DNA of 64,000 nt from Sphingobium sp. TCM1 (GTDB lineage: Bacteria > Pseudomonadota > Alphaproteobacteria > Sphingomonadales > Sphingomonadaceae), in NCBI RefSeq assembly GCF_001650725.1, contig NZ_LXVX01000017.1:1-64000 (forward strand), in the 5' to 3' direction. The notes below the pieces were generated by a model, which ran no database searches, was not told where the DNA came from, and saw nothing but the letters and a program-made list of their open reading frames with translations. The translations under genes and the position numbers were made by a program. The number at the start of each line of letters is the position of its first letter. Position 1 is the stretch's first letter. Of this stretch, positions 36,905 to 44,963 are shown one piece after another.

Positions 36905-37022
36905 GGCGCTCCTCCTTGCTGAACGCCGTGCGCAACTCATCCTTGGCCGTCTCCAGGATCTGTTGCTGCGTGGCGCTGAAATTGTCCCCCGCCCGATCGA
37001 TATAGAATGTCGGCATGCTCAT
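36891..37022 (-). CDS. possible 43-aa small protein overlapping the basic gene
   Basis: MSMPTFYIDRAGDNFSATQQQILETAKDELRTAFSKEERHAPR. The stop lies inside the next gene (14-base overlap), and the sequence looks protein-like, with an amphipathic helix. I do not recognise a family. The ribosome site of the downstream gene lies within it. Confidence 0.35.
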   Translation of the reverse strand: MSMPTFYIDRAGDNFSATQQQILETAKDELRTAFSKEERHAPR

Positions 37023-37128
37023 TGCAGATTGCAGAGGTGCGCCTTTACGATGATGCGCCGCTCTGCTCGGTCACATCTTGCGACCATGTATGTTTTAATC
37101 ATCGCGTGTCTCCCAGCGCGTCAGTTGC

Positions 37129-37329
37129 TCAACTTCCCGGCTCTATGTTTACAGGCGGCGCGAGCGGATTGTGGTTCGACACAGGTTTAGGTTCAGCCTG
37201 TTCGTCATCGCCGCCTTTTTCAGATTTTGCGTCCGGAGGCGTGGGCGAGCCTCGTTCCGGTGGGGGCGTTCCCGCGCCTCCTTCCGCTGGCTCACTGGAG
37301 CGGGGATCGACACCATCATCATCGATCAT
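37129..37329 (-). CDS. small disordered acidic protein
   Basis: 66 residues, rich in Pro, Glu, Asp and Gly (DDDGVDPRSSEPAEGGAGTPP...), no fold recognised. It is coupled to the preceding gene by a 4-base ATGA overlap; last gene of the unit starting with the methyltransferase. Support is the overlap pattern and hydrophilic composition, as in small stress-induced proteins. Confidence 0.5.
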   Translation of the reverse strand: MIDDDGVDPRSSEPAEGGAGTPPPERGSPTPPDAKSEKGGDDEQAEPKPVSNHNPLAPPVNIEPGS

Positions 37330-37574
37330 GATTTGCCTCTTTTCTGCATTTCTTCTCCCGCCCGCGTGTCGTTTTCCTCACCGCGCCTCGTCATGGTGTC
37401 GGGATTGTAATCGGACGTAATGGCGCCACCGCTCACCGGGTCGCGCGTCGGCTCGCGATCCAGCGTATCGCTGGGCCGTCGCGCTGCGCCCTCTGGCTGA
37501 TTTTCGGTGAAGATGTTGGGACGACGGGTTTTCGCGGTTGGAACGGATTGATCGCTATGCATTTCGTCTTCCAT
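37326..37574 (-). CDS. small hydrophilic protein
   Basis: 82 residues, charged and Arg/Asp/Glu-rich (RRPNIFTENQPEGAARRPSDTLDREPTRDPVSGG), no membrane segment or known domain. It lies 15 bases after the previous small gene and overlaps the next by 4 bases. Function unknown. Confidence 0.5.
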   Translation of the reverse strand: MEDEMHSDQSVPTAKTRRPNIFTENQPEGAARRPSDTLDREPTRDPVSGGAITSDYNPDTMTRRGEENDTRAGEEMQKRGKS

Positions 37575-37589
37575 GGCACTCTCCTATCT

Positions 37590-37802
37590 TCATGCGCCTT
37601 TGGCACGTTGATCCTCTGGATAGTCTTCCGGCTTGACTTTCCCCACGGCTGGACGGTCGTTGACATCCTCTTGGCGCTGCCCACCCCGCGTACGGGGATC
37701 GGGACCTTTCTGTGGTAGAACGTCACCCAGGGGCCCCTGGCTCGGTGTTTTATCCATGGATGTTTCCGCCGCCTGTGACGGCGTGTTTGTCGGCTCGCTC
37801 AT
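37590..37802 (-). CDS. small hydrophilic protein
   Basis: 70 residues (MSEPTNTPSQAAETSMDKTPSQGPLG...VKPEDYPEDQRAKGA), low complexity. The ATG overlaps the methyltransferase stop by 4 bases. Function unknown. Confidence 0.5.
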   Translation of the reverse strand: MSEPTNTPSQAAETSMDKTPSQGPLGDVLPQKGPDPRTRGGQRQEDVNDRPAVGKVKPEDYPEDQRAKGA

Positions 37803-38464
37803 CGGTGATCTCCTACGGTCTGGTTTCTAGGAACCGCCTCAGCCCAATAAAGATGACATGGCGGGATGTTGCGCCATTCAAAGGCAGAGTGGATCGGGCC
37901 GATATATGTTTCGAGCAGCGGCTCGATGGTCCGGCGCATTTGATAGGCGCAAAACATGCCGTTTGATGCGAGAACGGCGCGACTGGCGCGCATCGTGCAG
38001 TCGGCTTCGTATCGCTCGAGCGTGGAGAATGGCAGGCCAGAGAGTATGCCATCGGCAGAGGGCAGGCCGCGTTCTCTCAGGACGGCAGCGACATTCGCCG
38101 CAGATTCACAGACGGCTTCGAACCGAGGATCGTCGATCGATGCTCTGAGATGATTGACGAAGGCCTCACTCGTGTCCAGCGCGAGAAGGACTGCGCTGGG
38201 AGGCAAGCGTGCCAGCACTGCTCTTGTAAACGCCCCCGTTCCCGGTCCAAATTCGACGAATAGCTGGATCCGCTGCCAGTCGATTGGTTCAAGCATTCGA
38301 TTCACGAGCCAGTGGCTTGCTGGAAAGGCCGATCCAACCATTGTCGGACACTCGATGAATGTCTTCATTGTCAGGCGGAGGGAAGGGCTCTGAACACTCC
38401 TAGGAATAGCGGTGGCCTTGGAAATGGCACGATCCGCAATCCCATCGGCACGCGCTTTGATCAC
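37799..38464 (-). CDS. class I SAM-dependent methyltransferase, PmtA-like
   Basis: A 221-residue protein with SAM motif I FVEFGPGTGAFT near residue 70, motif II-type VLLALDTSEAF and DGILSGLPFST, similar to short phospholipid N-methyltransferases of the PmtA type. Substrate not certain: a phosphatidylethanolamine methyltransferase role is possible, but small rRNA-type methyltransferases share the fold. It is the first gene of a four-gene unit with three tiny hydrophilic proteins and has an EcfG-type promoter. Confidence 0.7.
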   Translation of the reverse strand: MIKARADGIADRAISKATAIPRSVQSPSLRLTMKTFIECPTMVGSAFPASHWLVNRMLEPIDWQRIQLFVEFGPGTGAFTRAVLARLPPSAVLLALDTSEAFVNHLRASIDDPRFEAVCESAANVAAVLRERGLPSADGILSGLPFSTLERYEADCTMRASRAVLASNGMFCAYQMRRTIEPLLETYIGPIHSAFEWRNIPPCHLYWAEAVPRNQTVGDHR

Positions 38465-38502
38465 CGTGTCCCTCCTTGCCGGTTAAATAAGACAGGGTTG
38501 AC

Positions 38503-38527
38503 AACCAGACCGTCCACAAGCGGTTCC
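38503..38527 (-). promoter_or_regulatory. EcfG-type promoter of the methyltransferase/small-protein operon
   Basis: On the minus strand GGAAC-N16-GGTT, perfect -35 and one mismatch in -10. The methyltransferase ATG follows after 38 bases. Confidence 0.75.
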
Positions 38528-38605
38528 GTTGATTATGTTTGGGATCAAGAGGCTTTAACCTGGTTAAGTCACTTTATGCCGATAGGTGCCATCGACAAGC
38601 CGTCG

Positions 38606-38992
38606 TTAGCGACCGGCTACCAACATACGAACTCGATCCCTAAGACCGTGCGGGTCAAACGGTTTGGCGATAACGCCCACAATGCCGGGACGTTCATAGG
38701 CTTCAACCTCATGAGGTCGAACTCCAGCGGTGATGATGGCCGTGCGCAAGCCAGACAATTGGGGCAATTGCCGTAATTTTTCGTGTAACTCGATGCCTGT
38801 CATGGAGGGCAGCCGCATGTTAAGGAGGGCGAAATCAAATGAGTGGCCGCTTCTTTCGATATCTTTCAGGGCTTCAACACCGCTGGCATAGGTGGTGAGG
38901 GAGAAGTCACAATCCCGCCCTAAAGCTAGCGCGACGATCGTGCAGATGTCGGGTTCGTCCTCCACGAATAGCAATTTCAGTTGCGGAGCCAT
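38606..38992 (-). CDS. stand-alone receiver with Asn in place of the phospho-Asp
   Basis: A 128-residue receiver-fold protein. The acidic pair E11-D12 (FVEDEPD), the Thr (AIITAG, T88) and K110 (IAKPF) are present, but the usual phospho-acceptor position reads LLNMRLP: Asn58, codon AAC. It should not be phosphorylated at the normal site, so it is a pseudo-receiver, perhaps constitutively in one state or an adaptor. The ATG at 38992 (MAPQLK) is chosen because the fold starts there; the preceding Met is 4 codons earlier. An EcfG-like CGAAC-N17-GGTT lies at about 39039-39064. Confidence 0.85.
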   Translation of the reverse strand: MAPQLKLLFVEDEPDICTIVALALGRDCDFSLTTYASGVEALKDIERSGHSFDFALLNMRLPSMTGIELHEKLRQLPQLSGLRTAIITAGVRPHEVEAYERPGIVGVIAKPFDPHGLRDRVRMLVAGR

Positions 38993-39038
38993 GCTCCCCT
39001 CCACTTTTGCAAAGTGATATTTTTCGGATAACTGTCGA

Positions 39039-39064
39039 AACCCTCACCGCACAAAAAAGGTTCG
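39039..39064 (-). promoter_or_regulatory. possible EcfG-like promoter of the pseudo-receiver (weak)
   Basis: On the minus strand CGAAC-N17-GGTT: one mismatch in each box. It is about 47 bases before the start. Confidence 0.3.
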
Positions 39065-39183
39065 TTGGATAGAAATGCTCAGCTGAGCCATATTCGAAAG
39101 AGCTAGTGCTGCCCCGCGAGCGCGCAACCCGAGGCCGTGCATCTCTTCGGCGCGAGACGCGTTGCTGAGAGGAGGTAGTCGCT

Positions 39184-39681
39184 ATGCTTGAGAATGATCT
39201 CCCCACCACGTTGACGCGATTGGGCGTTGCAACAGTCCTCGGTCTGGCACTCGGCTTTGAACGTGAGCGAAGCGGCCATGATGCGGGTTTGCGAACCCAC
39301 GGTCTCGTCGCGCTCAGTTCGGCGATGCTAACCGTTTCCGCGCTCGAAATGGTTGAACAGCACAATGAAGGAGACCCCGTCAGGGTCGTGCAAGGTCTGG
39401 CACAGGCGATTGGTTTCATCGCAGGCGGCCTTATCTTCGTGCGCGGCGGTGACGTTCGAAACATGACGACGGCTGCCAGCCTTTGGATGGGCGCCGCAGT
39501 AGGGATCACGGCAGGAGCGGGACAATATGTTCTGGTGTTTGCCGGAACAGTCTTGGCGCTTTTTCTCCTGTCTGCTGCTTTCCTGTTCGAACGCTTCATG
39601 CCGCGGTCCCATAGACAGGAAAGCAATGGCACTTCGGAGGATATTCGGATGCCGAACCGGCGGGGCTCGCCAGATCAATAG
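39184..39681 (+). CDS. MgtC/SapB-family membrane protein
   Basis: A 165-residue protein. The N-terminal ~135 residues have the MgtC/SapB pattern: LGLALGFERERSGHDAGLRTHGLVAL, AIGFIAGGLIFVRGGDVRNMTTAASLWMGAAVGITAG, with four to five membrane spans. The C-terminal tail is short and charged. GGAGG precedes the ATG. In other bacteria MgtC proteins affect Mg2+ or ATP-synthase balance under stress. It lies at the right edge of the stress block, next to a transposase remnant. Confidence 0.85.
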   Translation: MLENDLPTTLTRLGVATVLGLALGFERERSGHDAGLRTHGLVALSSAMLTVSALEMVEQHNEGDPVRVVQGLAQAIGFIAGGLIFVRGGDVRNMTTAASLWMGAAVGITAGAGQYVLVFAGTVLALFLLSAAFLFERFMPRSHRQESNGTSEDIRMPNRRGSPDQ

Positions 39682-39737
39682 GATCAAGAAATTTATAAGG
39701 GTTGAGGAAAGCGGTATCGCTCCGGTGAGGCTTACGA

Positions 39738-40600
39738 TTACTCATAAGTTTCGAGCCCCACCCCAATCTGGGCGTCGGCAAGTCGACGTAGGCCGCGCCA
39801 GACGACGGTGTTACCCGGGGCGGGTCTGAAGTTCTTGCGAGATAACCGCCGAGACGGGCCAGTTTGGTGAGATAGAGCTGGATCATGCCCCTTTTGCTCG
39901 GCGATTTCCGCTATCGGCAACAAGACGATCAAGGATGTTGATTTCTGATGTGGTGAACGCGATTGCCGGACTGGCGTCTGGTGCTGCACAAGCCATCATG
40001 GTCACCCATAATACACGCCAGCTGACGGTGGAGAAGAGCGCAACTAGGTTGGCAAGCCGATCGGCGTGCGCAGCCTGGCGTCTTCGGCACGGCATCCAGA
40101 CTTCAGGACCTTGTGGAAGACTTCGATCTTCCACCGCATGGCGTACCAACGGATTTTCTCGATCGCCTCTTCCAGACTGCTGACCTTCAGATCGGTAACC
40201 AGCTTCCACCGGACCGGCTTTCGACCCGGCGGAGTGCCGACTTCCGAAGCATGGATCACTGTCAGATCGAGTGCCGGGTACCGCTTCTGCTTCCCGATCA
40301 GCGGGCGCACGAGAATCCGTTTATACTGGATGTCGAGGGTTACCTGTTCGACCGTATCGTTATCGCCTCTGACTTCGATGCTGTGCGTACCGGCGCTCGG
40401 CTCTTCGCGCATTTCGCGCTTTACGGTGTGATCGCCGTTGCCTGCTAATCGGTCAACGACGGTGCGGACGACGAAGTGCGTTCCCAGGTCCTTGGCGAGG
40501 CAATAGTGTTCGTAGATGTCGCTTTCCCGGAATATCGGTCGATGGGCATCGGGATACCGGCGTGCGACATATTGGCCGATCTTGAGGGGATGCTGTTGTG
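39738..40600 (-). pseudogene. IS4-family transposase remnant
   Basis: Minus-strand homology to an IS4-family transposase is spread over at least three frames. From ~40600 down to ~40044 one frame includes RPIFRESDIYEHYC, RWKLVTDL and the YREK motif IRWYAMRWKIEVFHKVLKSG. The next frame to ~39883 has RLANLVALFSTVSWRVLWVTMM and EINILDRL. Another pair of frames to ~39738 carries LYLTKLARLGGYLAR and NTVVWRGLRRLADAQIG. The N-terminal third and first catalytic Asp are missing. No clear terminal inverted repeats were seen. Confidence 0.8.
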
Positions 40601-40626
40601 ATCGGGGATACGGAAATGCAGCGGTT

Positions 40627-41097
40627 ATGCTGATGGGGGACGCAACTGGATCGAGCGGCGCGCCGCAAACCCGCGACTATTTTGCCGAGATGTATGTTGC
40701 CGGCATACTCGCCGATGCCGGTTGGGACGTCTATTTCCCACGCCGCGACAAGGGGTTCGACATGATCGTCAGCCGACCGGCCGGCGGATCGACGATAGTC
40801 CGCCCGGTTCAGGTAAAGGGCAAATATTCAACCGACGAAAAGACCGACAAGGCGAGATACGGCTATGTCGGGCGCGTCACCGCCTTCCACAATGACATGA
40901 TCCTGGCCATTCCCTATTTCACCTCGCAAAGCCTCGGTGCCCCGATGCTGATCGCGTGGATGCCGCGCGGAGAGATCAAGCAGCACAGCAAGGGCTGGCG
41001 GTGCGAACCTGCCAGGTTTGTGGGGGGCGTTCCCGAGGCACGGCCCGGTTTCGCCCATTTTTTCGGGGCGGCGGGAATGAGCGCGTTTAAGGCGTAG
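40627..41097 (+). CDS. PD-(D/E)XK-nuclease-like hypothetical protein
   Basis: 156 residues: YFAEMYVAGILADAGWDVYFPRRDKGFDMIVSR, then IVRPVQVKGKY, giving the D...Q/E-x-K pattern of restriction-nuclease-like folds. The frame is open upstream to 40516 but overlaps the transposase remnant; the ATG at 40627 follows it closely. A DNA-binding or nuclease role is suggested, with no known partner. It could be a defence-type or plasmid-type protein. A restriction system is not visible nearby. Confidence 0.6.
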   Translation: MLMGDATGSSGAPQTRDYFAEMYVAGILADAGWDVYFPRRDKGFDMIVSRPAGGSTIVRPVQVKGKYSTDEKTDKARYGYVGRVTAFHNDMILAIPYFTSQSLGAPMLIAWMPRGEIKQHSKGWRCEPARFVGGVPEARPGFAHFFGAAGMSAFKA

Positions 41098-41304
41098 GTC
41101 GGGGTTTCCATTATTTAGACCGCTTGGTCGTGGACGATTTCAAGGGGTATGAGCGTCTCCCTGTCGGGGACCGGGCTCTGCTCCGCGTACCGCTCCATCG
41201 AGCCGTCTGCGCCGTCTCGCCCCGTCGGGCTGCGATCCCTGACGCACTGCGGTCATCGCGCTGCGCGCGATGGTGCCGGTTTGAGCCGGCCAGTCCAAAG
41301 CGCT
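41098..41304. other. no gene supported
   Basis: GC-rich, with several short palindromic words; no recognisable gene. It continues into the repeated leader. Confidence 0.3.
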
Positions 41305-41462
41305 GTGGGCGCCGCTGCCCTCTAGGCCCGTCGCGGCGGGCCGCAAGCCGGCCTACGGCGCAGCTCCTCCACTTCGTTCCGGTCCTGACAGATGCCGCCC
41401 GCCTCTGGAGCCGGGCCTTGCCGGTTCGCTCTTGCCGCCCACCCCGCTTCGGCCGGGCCGGT
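41305..41462 (+). repeat. leader repeat, copy A (upstream of the ParB-like gene)
   Basis: About 160 bases that align over most of their length with 43812-43970. Shared words, in the same order, include GTGGGCG-CGCTGCCCT-TAGGCCC, CGCGGCG-GCCGCAAG, CTCCTCCACT-CGTT-CGG, TGCCGCCCGCCTCTG and CCGGTTCGCTC-TGCCGCCCACCCC. Each copy ends just before a start codon of a different gene. Confidence 0.7.
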
Positions 41463-41490
41463 GGTGTTAGTCAAGAGAAGGAACCACGTC

Positions 41491-43308
41491 ATGGAACTCA
41501 AGCATATCGACATCGCCAATCTTGCCGTCTCGACCGCCAATATGCGGGGCGTGAAGAAGGCGCCCGACCTCGCCAATATCCTGCCCTCCGTCCGGGCGAG
41601 GGGGATTCTCGTGCCGCTGATCGTGCGGCAGAACGGCACCCCTGAAACCTATGAGATCGTCGCGGGCAAGCGGCGCTATCATGCCGCCCTTGTCGTCGCT
41701 GAGGAAAATGGCGGGATCGATCCGCTTCCCTGCGCCGTCATCGCGGCGGGGGATGACGCCGCCGCGCTCGAAGCCTCGCTCATCGAGAATATCGCGAGGT
41801 TGGACCCCGATGAGGTGACTCGCTGGGAAACCTTCACCCGCCTCGTCAAGGAAGGGCGGACGCCGGAGGATATTTCCAACACCTTTGGGCTTACGGCCTT
41901 GCAGGTGAAACGGACCCTCGCGCTCGGCAACCTTCTGCCGCGCATCCGGGGACTCTATCGCGCCGAGAAGATCGACGCGACCACGGTGCGGCATCTGACC
42001 CTTGCCTCGAAGCCGCAGCAGAAGGCATGGCTCGCCCTGCTCGATGATGAGGACGCCTATGTCCCTGTCGGTCACCGTCTCAAGGAATGGCTGTTCGGCG
42101 GGGCCAGCATTCCGACCAGCGCGGCGATCTTCCCGCTCGAAGCCTATAGGGGCGAGATCGTAGCGGACCTGTTCGGGGAGGATAGTTTCTTCGCCAGCGC
42201 CGACCAGTTCTGGGAAGCGCAGAACGTCGCGATCGAGGCCAGGGCGGACAGCTATCGGGACGCTGGCTGGGCCGATGTCATCACTCTTGAGCCGGGGGCC
42301 TATTTCCATGGCTGGGAACATGAGCATTGCCCCAAGAAGAAGGGCGGACGGGTCTATATCAGCATCGACCAACGCGGCAGCGTCAGCTTCCATGAAGGCT
42401 ATGTCACCACCAAGGAAGCGCGCAAGATCGAGAAAGGGGAGAGCATCGAGCGTCCGGCGCGTCCGGAACTCAGCGCCCCGCTCACCGAATATCTGAACCT
42501 CCATCGTCATGCGGCGGTGGCGGCGAAGGTCGCGGAAACTCCTGCCATCGCGCTGCGGTTGATGGTCGCCCATGCGATCTGTGGTTCCACTTTGTGGCGG
42601 GTCGAGCGCCAGTCGCAAAAGAGCCGGAACGATGCGACCAGCGAAAGCGTCGAAAGCTGCCTCTCGGAAGGTTCGACCGATTTCTTTCGGCGCGATGCGC
42701 TGGCGATGCTGGCGCTGGACGAGGACGAACCCAGTCTTGTCGGCTGCGATGCGGACATCGTGCCTCTCTTCGCAAGGCTCATGACGCTGCCCGACAAGGA
42801 CGTTCTTGCCGTGCTTGCGGTGGTGATGGCCGAGTCGCTCCAGTCGGGAACCATGCTGATCGAACTGCTGGGCAGTCAGCTGGAGGTCGATATGGCGCAG
42901 GTCTGGGAGGCCGACGATGCCTTTATCGAACTGCTACGCGACAAGGCGCTTGTCGGTCATCTTCTTGCCGATGTGGCCGGGGCCGAGGTGGCGGCGTCGA
43001 ACGCCAAGGAAAGTGGCAAGGTCCAGCGCGGGATCATCTTCAACTGCCTCCATGGCCAGATGGGGTGGGAGAAGCGCGAGGGCTGGGTGCCACGCTGGAT
43101 GAGCTTCCCGCCGAGCGCTTATACCAGCCGGGGCGGGGTCGCGCCGGTGGATCAATGGGTGGCGCTGGAAGCGGCTCTGGCCCCGGCACCCGATCAGCCC
43201 GAAGGGCAGGCGACGCTCGATATGATCGAACCCGCCGACGCGTCTGCTGAAGCGGCGAGCGATCCCGTGTCGGACGAGGCCGAAGGGCCGGAGCAACTGG
43301 CCGCCTGA
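41491..43308 (+). CDS. ParB-like partition/nuclease protein (plasmid type)
   Basis: A 605-residue protein. The N-terminal ParB/Srx fold is clear: IANLAVSTANMRGVKK, RGILVPLIVRQNGT, IVAGKRRYHAALVV (ParB box), EASLIENIARLDPDEVTRWETF, then a helix-turn-helix (TPEDISNTFGLTALQVKRTLALGNL). The long C-terminal ~400 residues are of the type found in sphingomonad plasmid and ICE proteins, with CPKKKGGRVYISID. Such proteins act in segregation or as nucleases; no ParA partner is in view. The repeated leader ends 28 bases upstream. The start at 41491 has a good GAGAAGG site. Confidence 0.8.
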   Translation: MELKHIDIANLAVSTANMRGVKKAPDLANILPSVRARGILVPLIVRQNGTPETYEIVAGKRRYHAALVVAEENGGIDPLPCAVIAAGDDAAALEASLIENIARLDPDEVTRWETFTRLVKEGRTPEDISNTFGLTALQVKRTLALGNLLPRIRGLYRAEKIDATTVRHLTLASKPQQKAWLALLDDEDAYVPVGHRLKEWLFGGASIPTSAAIFPLEAYRGEIVADLFGEDSFFASADQFWEAQNVAIEARADSYRDAGWADVITLEPGAYFHGWEHEHCPKKKGGRVYISIDQRGSVSFHEGYVTTKEARKIEKGESIERPARPELSAPLTEYLNLHRHAAVAAKVAETPAIALRLMVAHAICGSTLWRVERQSQKSRNDATSESVESCLSEGSTDFFRRDALAMLALDEDEPSLVGCDADIVPLFARLMTLPDKDVLAVLAVVMAESLQSGTMLIELLGSQLEVDMAQVWEADDAFIELLRDKALVGHLLADVAGAEVAASNAKESGKVQRGIIFNCLHGQMGWEKREGWVPRWMSFPPSAYTSRGGVAPVDQWVALEAALAPAPDQPEGQATLDMIEPADASAEAASDPVSDEAEGPEQLAA

Positions 43309-43372
43309 TCACCACAGGGCAGGTGGCGGTCCGTTCCGCCGCCTGCCCTTTTTGCATGAAAGGAACCGTCTC

Positions 43373-43591
43373 ATGGCTGCCCGCAGGCCCGAAGGCTGCA
43401 TGGCCGACCGCTTCCGCATCGGCCTCGCCACCCTCAACTATCTCCCCCGCATCACCTATTATCTCCACGTGAAGGACGACTTCACCTTCCCCGAAATCGC
43501 CTTCCGTCTTGGCTGCTCGGTCTGGGACGTCGAGGAACATTTCGCTGCCGCGCTCGCCCATCTCGACGAAGCCGTGCATCGCGGGGGCTGA
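43373..43591 (+). CDS. small sigma70-region-4-like protein
   Basis: A 72-residue protein. FRIGLATLNYLPRITYYLHVKDDFTFPEIAFRLGCSVWDVEEHFAAALAHL has a helix-turn-helix pattern similar to sigma region 4 (FxEIAxRLGCS). It lies 64 bases after the ParB-like gene. It could be a small DNA-binding regulator; no other evidence. Confidence 0.55.
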   Translation: MAARRPEGCMADRFRIGLATLNYLPRITYYLHVKDDFTFPEIAFRLGCSVWDVEEHFAAALAHLDEAVHRGG

Positions 43592-43811
43592 TGCTGGGAG
43601 GAAATCGCGCCGGGCGGCTCGGCCGCCCGGCGGTGTTTGAGCAGGTGCATCCCGCGACGGTTTTTCCCTGATGCGCCGCTTCGTCCATTCCAATGCCTTG
43701 ATCAGCGAATGCGGAGCGCTGCGGGTCGCAGCGCGAAGAGGTCGGGCGGCCACCGCGCCCGGGCGCGGTGATGTTAGCCGGTTGGTTTGGTCGGCCTCCG
43801 GGGAGGCGGGG

Positions 43812-43970
43812 GTGGGCGTCGCTGCCCTATAGGCCCACCGCGGCGAGCCGCAAGTCGGGGCTTAAGCCCCAACTCCTCCACTGCGTTGCGGCCCTGCGGG
43901 TGCCGCCCGCCTCTGACGGCGGGCCTGTCGGTTCGCTCCTGCCGCCCACCCCCGCCGTTCCGGCGGCCGG
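43812..43970 (+). repeat. leader repeat, copy B (upstream of ardC)
   Basis: The second copy of the ~160-base leader (see 41305-41462). It ends 25 bases before the ardC start. The rest of the gap, 43592-43811, holds no supported gene. Confidence 0.7.
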
Positions 43971-43994
43971 TGCGATGCGAAGGGAGTAAGAACG

Positions 43995-44963
43995 ATGAGT
44001 TATCAGGATCAGCCGCAGCGCTTTGGTTCCACCCTCTACGCCGAAGTGACGGAGCGCATCATTGCCGATCTGGAGGCGGGAACCCTGCCATGGGTCAAGC
44101 CTTGGGATGATGGCAAGGCAGCGCTTGGCCTGCCGCGCAACGCCGGAACCGGACGGCGCTATTTAGGCATAAACATACTCATTCTCTGGAGCACCCTTTT
44201 CGAGCGGGGCTATCAGTCGCAGGGCTGGCTTACCTATCGGCAGGCGGTCGCGCTTGGCGGGCACGTCCGCAAGGGCGAGCAGGGCACGACCGTCTGCTAT
44301 GCCGACAAATTCACGCCCAAGGCCAAGGACGGCGACCCGATACGGGACGGCGACGAGGGCCGGCAGGTCGCTTTCCTGAAGCGCTTCACGGTCTTCAATC
44401 TGGACCAGATCGAGGGGGTGGATTTGGAACCCGCCCGGATCAGCACCACGCATAATGCGGCAGTCCTGATCCCCCGCGCGCAAGCGTTGATCGATGCGAC
44501 CGGTGCGGAAATCCGCATCGGCGGGAGCGACGCCTATTATGCCCCGGCCACCGACCACATCTGCGTTCCTCCGCCCGAAGTCTATTATGAACCCATCAAC
44601 TGGTATCGGACGGTCCTCCATGAACTGACCCATTTTTCTGGTCATCGCTCGCGCCTCGACCGCCTGCCCAAGACCGGATTCGGCACCCCCGATTATGGCC
44701 GCGAGGAACTGGTCGCGGAAATGGGGAGCGCCTTCCTTTGCGCCGAATTGGGGATCGTGCCGACCGTCCGCCATAGCGACTATCTGGGATCGTGGCTTTC
44801 CGTCCTTCGCGAGGATGCCCGCGCCATTTTCCGCGCCGCCAGTCAGGCGAGCAAGGCCGCCGACTTTCTTCTGGGCTTCCTGCCCCCGGCGCAATCGGGC
44901 GAGGAAGCGATGACCATCGAAGGGAGGTCCTCCTCAGACGCGTGGCTGGGGAGGACGGCATGA
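43995..44963 (+). CDS. ArdC-like antirestriction protein (zincin)
   Basis: A 322-residue ArdC-type protein. The N-terminal domain (YAEVTERIIADLEAGTLPWVKPWDD, RRYLGINILILW, GWLTYRQAVALGGHVRKGEQGTTVCY) binds ssDNA in the family. The C-terminal metallopeptidase has HELTH (His-Glu-x-x-His) and a downstream EELVAEMGSAFLCAELG Glu. ArdC proteins protect entering plasmid DNA. It is the first of a coupled pair with the DUF2958 gene (ATGA overlap) and has the repeated leader upstream. Confidence 0.88.
   Translation: MSYQDQPQRFGSTLYAEVTERIIADLEAGTLPWVKPWDDGKAALGLPRNAGTGRRYLGINILILWSTLFERGYQSQGWLTYRQAVALGGHVRKGEQGTTVCYADKFTPKAKDGDPIRDGDEGRQVAFLKRFTVFNLDQIEGVDLEPARISTTHNAAVLIPRAQALIDATGAEIRIGGSDAYYAPATDHICVPPPEVYYEPINWYRTVLHELTHFSGHRSRLDRLPKTGFGTPDYGREELVAEMGSAFLCAELGIVPTVRHSDYLGSWLSVLREDARAIFRAASQASKAADFLLGFLPPAQSGEEAMTIEGRSSSDAWLGRTA

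Noticed and set aside
41467..42618. 383-codon minus-strand frame opposite the ParB-like gene
   Set aside because: Mirror of strong plus-strand coding; the ParB fold is clear on the other strand.
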